From assembly GCA_012184525.1 (NCBI GenBank), contig WOFQ01000079.1, positions 1 to 64,000 on the forward strand: a stretch of 64,000 bases of DNA, written 5' to 3'. Below are positions 57,701 through 64,000 of this stretch, piece after piece. The notes below the pieces were generated by a model. The model saw only the letters and a list, made by a program, of their open reading frames with translations, did no database searches and had not been told where the DNA came from. Positions within the stretch are counted from its first letter, which is position 1. Every line of letters begins with the position of its first letter. Both the position numbers and the translations under genes were made by a program. Source of the DNA: Xenoacremonium recifei (Eukaryota; Ascomycota; Sordariomycetes; Hypocreales; Nectriaceae).

Positions 57701-60212
57701 ATCCAGTTGTTCGCATATTCTGCATCAGTCATGGAATCAGCTCATTCACTACTATTACGCAGACTTGTCTCATAGTAACGATTTTAAGAGGCGGATCCTA
57801 TTCGGGCGGCAATCAGGGCAAGTATCTAGGGGAGTAAGGACGTGGCGGTTAGGGCTCCAGGAGTGTTCCAGAGGGCTAGCGACAATTTGCGCTCCTTGAA
57901 TAGATGAAAAAGTGCTGCAAGGAGTTGAGACTGCTAACATTGACGTTGATCTAATTGAATACCTCGTGTCCGTTCAATCTGCGTCCCACGACATGACAGC
58001 CTAGCGGGATTGGGCGTCTTAGACTGTCTCTCGTGTTACACATAGCAACAAGAAATGCTGGGTCTCTAGAACCTCGCTTTGACCTGGTGGTTAGTACCAG
58101 AGCTACTCCTGGTATGGTTGACAGCTTGATATGGTCACCTGTACCATCAATTTGTTTATACGCATGAGATTTCAATAAATCCTTCCATGAATTGTTTCGT
58201 TTCCATCTTTGGGCGGATTCTCTTCATTTCGATCTCCTACGGAGATCCTGAAGAAACCTTTCCAATATGACCTAGCAATTTCCATGGATTGGATATTAAA
58301 TGGGCACTACGGAAAAAACCAAAGTTCAGCTAAAGGCCTTGGATAGGAGTGGACTTCTCGAAAATCTTTGTCAATCCAGAGCGCGGATCCTGGATTCATA
58401 GTACCGCGACCTCCACAAGATACACCAGTTTGTGTTTGCTGTAAGAACATCCTAATACGTCTTGATCGCTAATATAATACTAGCTCCTTTGCCATTTACA
58501 TAATATCAGCACTCAAGGCTCTCAAATGGTGGAAAACATGTCATCAAGTAGACCTTTTTGTGGTTGTGGTGCTAGTGCCCACATTACCCTAAACGTGCCT
58601 GTCCTCAACGCATTTCCTCACTAATCATGACACCTCCCGTAAAGCAAATTGTCATTAGTAAGTCACGACGAAATGAACGAAAACTTATACGTGGCTGCTT
58701 AAGCATAATGACAAGACACAGATAAGTGGCTTGCGGCTTTGGTAGGCTACGACCGAGATATCTGTTTCTCGTTACATCAAGCACTGTATTCCCTACTCTC
58801 ACTTGAATAGCTGGCCATAATCATGCTACGGTCAATCTGGATCTTTGGCGCGACAGGCTGAGTTCGAATATCAAGATGTGAGGGCAGTACACGTTCATGC
58901 GCAACGTATCTGTATTGCGTTTGAATGGCCTCGCATCTGTCCACGTGACTGCTCACCGAGCCACGTGCTGATAAGATCAACAGATAAACGTGCTTACTCA
59001 ACAGGATTCAATCGTGAGACTTGAGCCCAGCAATTAGCCGCGCGCGCCGAATGATGGGGCGCTAATAAAGGCTCAGAGGCGCTTAAGAGTCAGACTAGAG
59101 CGTGATGGTTTCTGGCACGGGAAAGGTACTTCTTCACGATAGTGCATGTGCATCCTCAAAATCACGTGCGACCCCATGGCCCCAGTAGTATCATGAAATA
59201 TTATTTCCCGGTTGATTGAGCCTACAAAAGCAAATGGACAGAAACACGAACGGCGGTGTGCACAGTACTAATTTAGATTGTGAATATAAAGCGATCTTGG
59301 GGTCATTTGACTTCCACCTGGGTCTTTTAAATACAGTCCTGAATACTCGAACGAAGTCCTGGGTGACTCTACGGAGACCTGGATACTCTAGCAGTTATCT
59401 TAAGACTGAAGTAACTCACTGAGAAGCGAGAGAGAGGAGGAGAGCAACCCCCATACGCCAGAAGTGCGTGCGCCGACAACATCGTTGCAATTTGCAACCA
59501 CCAAAATGACCAAGCTACCCTTCGAGAGCCTCCGTCAACGCCATATGTTCACTAACCAAGACACACGTAGCTTAGAGTACAAGGAAGCGGCATAGGATTG
59601 TAAAGTGGTCATCAGCCTCACCCCTGTCGTAATGCGCCAAGTTGTGATCCTCGGTGTCAATTGGAAGGCGATACGTCAGTAGCACTCCACCTCTCCGAGT
59701 TCTTACAGAGTAATCCATCAACCAAATATAATCACGTTTAGAACACACGACTTGTTCATTACACCACAAGATATATTGCCGTTACAATAGTTAAGGATCG
59801 CGAGCACGTCTCAGACTGGTTAGGGGAAAAAAGCTCAGGGCGCTTCCAAGCACTGCTTGCAAACTTGCACTGGGTAAGACAGAATGAGTCTTGGAGGGGA
59901 GCATTGTACGAGTTGATTTGAAATTCGACATACGTGCGACAAACAGTCCGAGAAACAATCGAAAATAACACAACATCGGTTACTTGCAGGTAAAGGCACA
60001 CGTCAATTGTGACTCTGCGTACAGAATAGAGGTAATATAAGTCAAGCTGTGTGTTTCGCTTAAGTTGCCGTGTTTTGAAACTTGAGCACAACGGTCTCTT
60101 TTTGAAGGTATCTGGAGATAATCATACGAGCAAACACTGTGCACCTTCCTGTCATTGAAACATCTAAGCTACCCACGGCCATTACTGCACTCATCGATTA
60201 CCAATGAAAGGA
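54770..60212. other. 5.4-kb gene-poor region
   Basis: No intact gene. The longest plus-strand frame (56270-56665, 131 codons) and a frame at 57127-57357 have no recognised domain. CACGTG-type E-boxes occur around 58.94-59.17 kb. Mixed weak frames on both strands suggest ancient decayed sequence. Confidence 0.35.
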
Positions 60213-61211
60213 TTACAGATAACCCTTCTCGAGACCTCGGACCACATTATCATCCATCTCAAACCCATCCGCTTCACTCCCAACGTGATGCTTCAAGAAG
60301 GCAATACGGCGCTCGGAGTGTTCCTGGTCCTCCTTCAAGAGACGTTTCATCTTATTAGATTGAGGAGGTGGCTCCATGGCCTTGTCGACGATCTTCCTCA
60401 ATGCCTCTTTCGTCAATGAGCCGGGCTTTTCTCGAACCCTACGCAGCGTCGCAATGGCAAGCTTCAAATCATTTACCTGAGCATCATAGTGGCAATTCTC
60501 CGCAATTGCCTGTCCCCTAGCTAGAGCCGAAATGGAGACATAGGCACGGTCGCGCTCCTGATGTAGCGTATTGATTTTACTCGTCTCGTCGCCCACGGCC
60601 TTTGACCAGGCTTCGATGGAGCCACGTTCTCGGCTTAGGGGAGTCGCCTGAGCACTTGACGTAGCAGCTAAAGGAATAGTAGCTTTTCTGGATTGACTCG
60701 ACCTGACTTCCCAATCCGAGAAGGGGAAGGTTGGTTGGTAGGAAGCCACTGACTGCAGATCCCGAGGCCGCAATTCCGGTCCCGTTGTAGATGCTGATGC
60801 AGTCCAAACAATGGATTGTATCTCATCCTCGCTCTCGTCGGGAATGAAGGACGGACTCAATGTGGGAACAGAGTTCGATCCGGAACGAATAAAAGTAGGA
60901 GCCATGCTCGACGGACCAGGTTTGGGCGGCACAACTGTATCCGGAATAACGAAGGTTGGATTCAGATTCGTTGAAGTTCCAAAGGATGGAACGAAACTTG
61001 GGGATAGCGAAGGCCTTGTGGATAAGCCGGTGAAAGATGCGCAAGGCCTGCTTCGTACATCGAGGCTCTCAAATGACGTTTCCAAATCATCAATTACACT
61101 TTTCGCAGATCTCTCAGTTGCCGTAGTTGCTCTCTTTGTGTCGCTCGCTTCTCCATCGATGTCGCCGTTCCAGTGTGGCTGGGCCCAGGTTTCGGTGTAC
61201 TCAGACCACAT
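60213..61211 (-). CDS. Hypothetical protein with PTF/PSF repeats and C-terminal coiled-coil-like region
   Basis: A long open minus-strand frame ending at 60213. The first ATG is at 61211, but the frame stays open to 61349 with Ser/Thr/Pro-rich sequence, so an upstream exon may exist. The central part has loose repeats of the type (L)SPSF(V/I)P, NPTFVIP, APTFIRS and YQPTFPF, probably disordered. The C-terminal third is charged and helical (TSKINTLHQERDRAYVSISA, QVNDLKLAIATLRRVREKPG, NKMKRLLKEDQEHSERRIAF), consistent with a coiled coil. No known domain is recognised. The two following genes are equally unknown, and together they may be a lineage-specific group. Confidence 0.5.
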   Translation of the reverse strand: MWSEYTETWAQPHWNGDIDGEASDTKRATTATERSAKSVIDDLETSFESLDVRSRPCASFTGLSTRPSLSPSFVPSFGTSTNLNPTFVIPDTVVPPKPGPSSMAPTFIRSGSNSVPTLSPSFIPDESEDEIQSIVWTASASTTGPELRPRDLQSVASYQPTFPFSDWEVRSSQSRKATIPLAATSSAQATPLSRERGSIEAWSKAVGDETSKINTLHQERDRAYVSISALARGQAIAENCHYDAQVNDLKLAIATLRRVREKPGSLTKEALRKIVDKAMEPPPQSNKMKRLLKEDQEHSERRIAFLKHHVGSEADGFEMDDNVVRGLEKGYL

Positions 61212-61385
61212 CGCAATGACGCGTCCGTCGTCCTGCTCGGACAACGCCTCGATTGACCAATTGGCGGAAAAGTTTTCCGATCGCTCGTTTGACGCGGGGG
61301 TAGACGAGGGCGGGGTAGTCGGAGTCAGGGAAGAAACAGTTGATCTCTTTCAGAAGATCCGGAAAGCGTGTCTAGGTGGTTCTTA

Positions 61386-62050
61386 GTGTTAGCCTACACA
61401 GATCTCATACTAGAGTAGGATCTACCCACATCTTCACAATTCTTGCTGTTGACTTTATGTTTCGCCATGTGCCGCAGAATCGCAATCTTTGCGTTGCTGC
61501 AATCATCCAGGTTCAACCGCGTCTGCCGGCCTCGCTGGAGTACGGCGATGGGAACACCCTCGCAGAGTGTTTCCGTGTTTTGCACACACATTGAACATCC
61601 AGATCCGCGACCGTAGGTATATGAAAGATATGCGAGAAATGGATTGGGGTCGAAGGAGAGAAATCCAGCAGCAAGCAAAGTTTCGTGGGGCGTGGGGTTG
61701 GCGTGATGTTTTTACCATTCGTTGCTTTTGCGGTGCTCACGTGACGGCGCTCAACGAATGGGGAGTCCAAGGATGGCAACAGCTGAGGCTAGGGTCAAGT
61801 CGGTGAAGTGTCTCAGAAGGCCCCCATCAACTCGAAAACTCAGTAGGTTGCAGTGGGTGATCTCTGTGCCCCATGTAGTCGATGCTGGCACTCAAATTGG
61901 ACCAGCTGTGCGATTTTCAAGACCTTTGATAAACCTGAAAGCCCACCAGGGGGCCATATGAATCAAGAAGCCTTGTCAATTTCTACGACTACAGCAAAAA
62001 CAGAGGGATCTGGATAATTTACTCGCTCGTTATCCACCCTTGCTCTCAAG
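61386..62050. other. Intergenic region between hypothetical genes
   Basis: Minus-strand frame 61394-61678 contains a plausible-looking LDDCSNAKIAILRHMAKHKV segment that could be a 5' exon of the gene ending at 60213, but no splice pair is convincing. Confidence 0.3.
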
Positions 62051-62913
62051 CTAGAACATGTCGTCCTCATCCTTCTGCTGTCTTCCACCGTTGTCATGAT
62101 ACAACTGCTTTAGTCGGTCGATCTCCACATCCAGCTCTTTCAGCTGTTCGGCCAACAAACCCTTGTCCTTCTTGCTCGTGGCTGGGTCCTCGTATCTGTC
62201 AATGAGAGGATCTTGCTGCCCTAACAGATCATTATAATGCACGAGGGCTTTGTTCCTGTTCACCCAGCGATGCGCACTGGGGCTCAGCGCCTGGCCGGTC
62301 CGCTGGGAGCGATCAAGTTCGAGGCGCAGGGAGGAAATTTGCTGAGGCCAAAGATCATCGATCATGGTAGCGTAATCACTGAACCCATGGTCTTCCTTAC
62401 CGACCTCAGTCGCACTGGTGTAGTCGAACCTCATCTTGCGCCGCTGGCTGAGCTGCTCCTGAATCCACGCGAAGGCGATGGTAGGCTCTATCTCCCAGCT
62501 CTTCATTACGTCCACACTGACAGTAGAGGCCCCGAAGGCGCAACTAGCCTTAGCAATGTTCATAACGAGCTTCAGAAAGGTCGCCTGAAAAGTTGCCAGG
62601 CCTTCGCGATTCTGGCCATCCATGTGACATGCTTTCCAGAGTGACTGAAGAACGTCGTCTAGTTCAGGGGGCATTGGCCTTCCTTGAGCAGCGAGTCCAG
62701 CCATCTTGGCATCGAGGGGTGGCTTTGCCGAAGCAAGCGTCCAGAGAATCAGGCCGTGATGGTAGCTGTCAAAGTGGACTTTATTTCGCAGTCCTGGAGG
62801 GGCGTTGAGGTACACTGTAGTGGGCACGCCGCAGAGCAGCTGACCGGTAAGTTACTAAGTTAGAATCCTGGACAGACACGAGGACTTACAGTAGAGGTAT
62901 TGGATGGGCACAT
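62051..62913 (-). CDS. Hypothetical protein, helical C-terminus
   Basis: Two exons: a short first exon from ATG at 62913 (MCPSNTST) with a canonical GTAAGT donor, joined to the long exon at ACCGGTCAG acceptor (LLCGVPTTVYLNAPPGLRNK). The reading frame then runs to TAG at 62051. The long exon alone begins with GTG, so the upstream exon is needed for an ATG. The middle is globular-looking (FDSYHHGLILWTLASAKPPL, FLKLVMNIAKASCAFGASTV), and the end is charged and helical (LLAEQLKELDVEIDRLKQLY) with an acidic DEDDMF terminus. No family is recognised. It is divergent from the partial gene that follows, with about 300 bp between starts. Confidence 0.55.
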
Positions 62914-63212
62914 GATGCGTGGCTGTTTGCTTTCAGACTTGGTAGAGAGACGTGTCCTTTGTACGTTATACGTAGAAGAGAGTGCGATGCGGGGAATCAG
63001 GGGGCCGGGGACTGTTCATGTCAGCAGCCCACCCCCATGGTCTGGGTGACAGGGATTACCCAAAATGCTCCAGACGGACACAACCGCGTTGCCCACCGCT
63101 TCATGTGGGCACTTCGACTTTGCCACCTAAAACCTCCGTGCGCACTGTCTTTCACGGCTTCATGGTCGTGAGACAGGTCGCCCATTCGTCATGTCACTCA
63201 AAGATTCGATAC

Positions 63213-64000
63213 ATGCCTCGCCGCACCATTCTGGTACGGTAAGTCAGGTCCTGTGCCCGAGATACTTTCGGCTGTTGACACATGCTAGCGATTCTGTGAT
63301 GTTCCGCTTTCAGAGTACTCTGCCCGCTCCCGAAAATCTCTCCGCATCTGCCAGACATGCAAAGGCCACATGATCACTCAGCTGCTCACTGTGATGCCTG
63401 CACTCTACCCCTGTAGCATTGAACGCTTTTTGCAGTCATTCTCTCAACAGACTCTGGTCAATAGCACCCCGATCGACGATGCATTGTGGGCCGCCTGTGG
63501 TCTTGAGAATATCCCCGGCCTCAAACGACTTCGCACCCCTTTCCTCAAGTGTGCGAGACATGTAGCCCAAGAAATGGCGCTCGACTTGGAAGGGCAGGAC
63601 CTGGTAAAAGTCGTCGAGTGTATCAACGGTGATCCTGAGAAGGCTTATCAGTGGTGGAAGCAGCGGAACGTCGACCGCGCAAACAAACGGGATAGCCAGC
63701 TTTTCACAGCGCTCAAGCCATCACCACCTCTAGAGGCCACCAGTGAATCTAGCTCGAAGCTCCCACTGCAACCTCTAGAGGTTTCGGGGCTGGTTGCTTT
63801 GGAGGAGTCACTCTTGGGCTTGATAAAGAGGAGGGAAGAGCTCCACAATGCAAGAAACCTTTGCATTCATCTGGAGGAACGACGTCGAAGGGCGGAAGTC
63901 GATTGGGCCTTGTATCGAGGCTCGGATCTTCATTCAGCGCTGCTCAGTGCAATTGAGGCGCATGAGAACTCTCTACGGGAGGTTGCAAAAATGACAACAG
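63213..64000 (+). CDS. Hypothetical protein, partial (runs off the window)
   Basis: An open plus-strand frame runs from about 63314 to the window end with good coding character. Near its start it contains RKSLRICQTCKGH, a C-x2-C pair reminiscent of a PARP-type or small zinc finger. Then come FLQSFSQQTLVNSTPIDDAL, a GLKRLRTPFLKCARHVAQEM helix, WWKQRN, and a long charged helical region (LVALEESLLGLIKRREELHN, HLEERRRRAEVDWALYR). The N-terminus is uncertain: a short exon from ATG at 63213 (MPRRTILV) joined over an intron to about 63316 is plausible, or translation may begin at ATG 63370. Family not recognised; 3' end missing. Confidence 0.5.

Noticed and set aside
60811..61386. 191-codon plus-strand frame
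   Set aside because: Antisense to the longer minus-strand frame with repeats and coiled-coil-like sequence; it probably is a shadow, though without expression data the strand is not certain.
1..64000. CRISPR array, rRNA genes, polyketide or nonribosomal peptide synthase, Starship tyrosine recombinase
   Set aside because: None was seen. The genome is eukaryotic, no regularly spaced repeats occur, and no frame has the corresponding conserved motifs.

Overview
The window is nuclear DNA from a filamentous ascomycete (Pezizomycotina, most likely Eurotiales such as an Aspergillus or Penicillium relative; this is an inference). The evidence is short 45-75 nt GT-AG introns, Zn2Cys6 and DUF3425-type bZIP regulators, a HET-domain gene, secondary-metabolism-type oxidoreductases and a Hop-like MULE transposon. 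Exon structures were worked out by hand. Where I give a residue count, the spliced exon lengths sum to a multiple of three.

Layout. 0.5-8.9 kb: a compact oxidative module of bZIP regulator (+), cytochrome P450 (-), zinc alcohol dehydrogenase (-) and aldehyde dehydrogenase (+). Its intergenic regions share AP-1-like inverted repeats (GAGTCAG-N6-CTGACT). 10-15 kb: gene-poor, with one small membrane ORF, a MITE-like inverted repeat, a decayed HNH-nuclease gene and a 45-residue secreted peptide gene with a duplicated octapeptide. 15.2-19.0 kb: an alpha/beta-hydrolase gene split by an apparently intact MULE with long terminal inverted repeats and a perfect 9-bp target-site duplication. 19.5-22.1 kb: two adjacent, divergently oriented pseudogenes (FAD monooxygenase and siderophore-type MFS transporter). 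22.7-25.2 kb: two multi-pass membrane protein genes. 27.4-29.0 kb: a secreted FAD-linked oxidoreductase lacking the usual flavin-linking His. 30.5-32.2 kb: a DAL5-like MFS permease. 33.7-36.9 kb: a thioredoxin-like gene and a HET-domain gene. 38.1-48.1 kb: two Zn2Cys6 regulators around an MDR reductase, a nitrilase and an amino-acid/polyamine-choline permease. 48.9-49.9 kb: a BTB protein with an inserted cysteine cluster. 50-60 kb: no intact gene; decayed coding blocks and a polypyrimidine microsatellite. 60.2-64 kb: three unrecognised, probably lineage-restricted genes, the last running off the window.

How genes may work together: P450, then ADH, then ALDH is the classic sequence for oxidising a methyl or methylene carbon to a carboxylate. 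The shared palindromes and the adjacent bZIP gene suggest one small regulon. The nitrilase and permease, flanked by two Zn2Cys6 regulators and an MDR reductase, could be a second nitrogen-related catabolic group, but the sequence shows no shared operator there.
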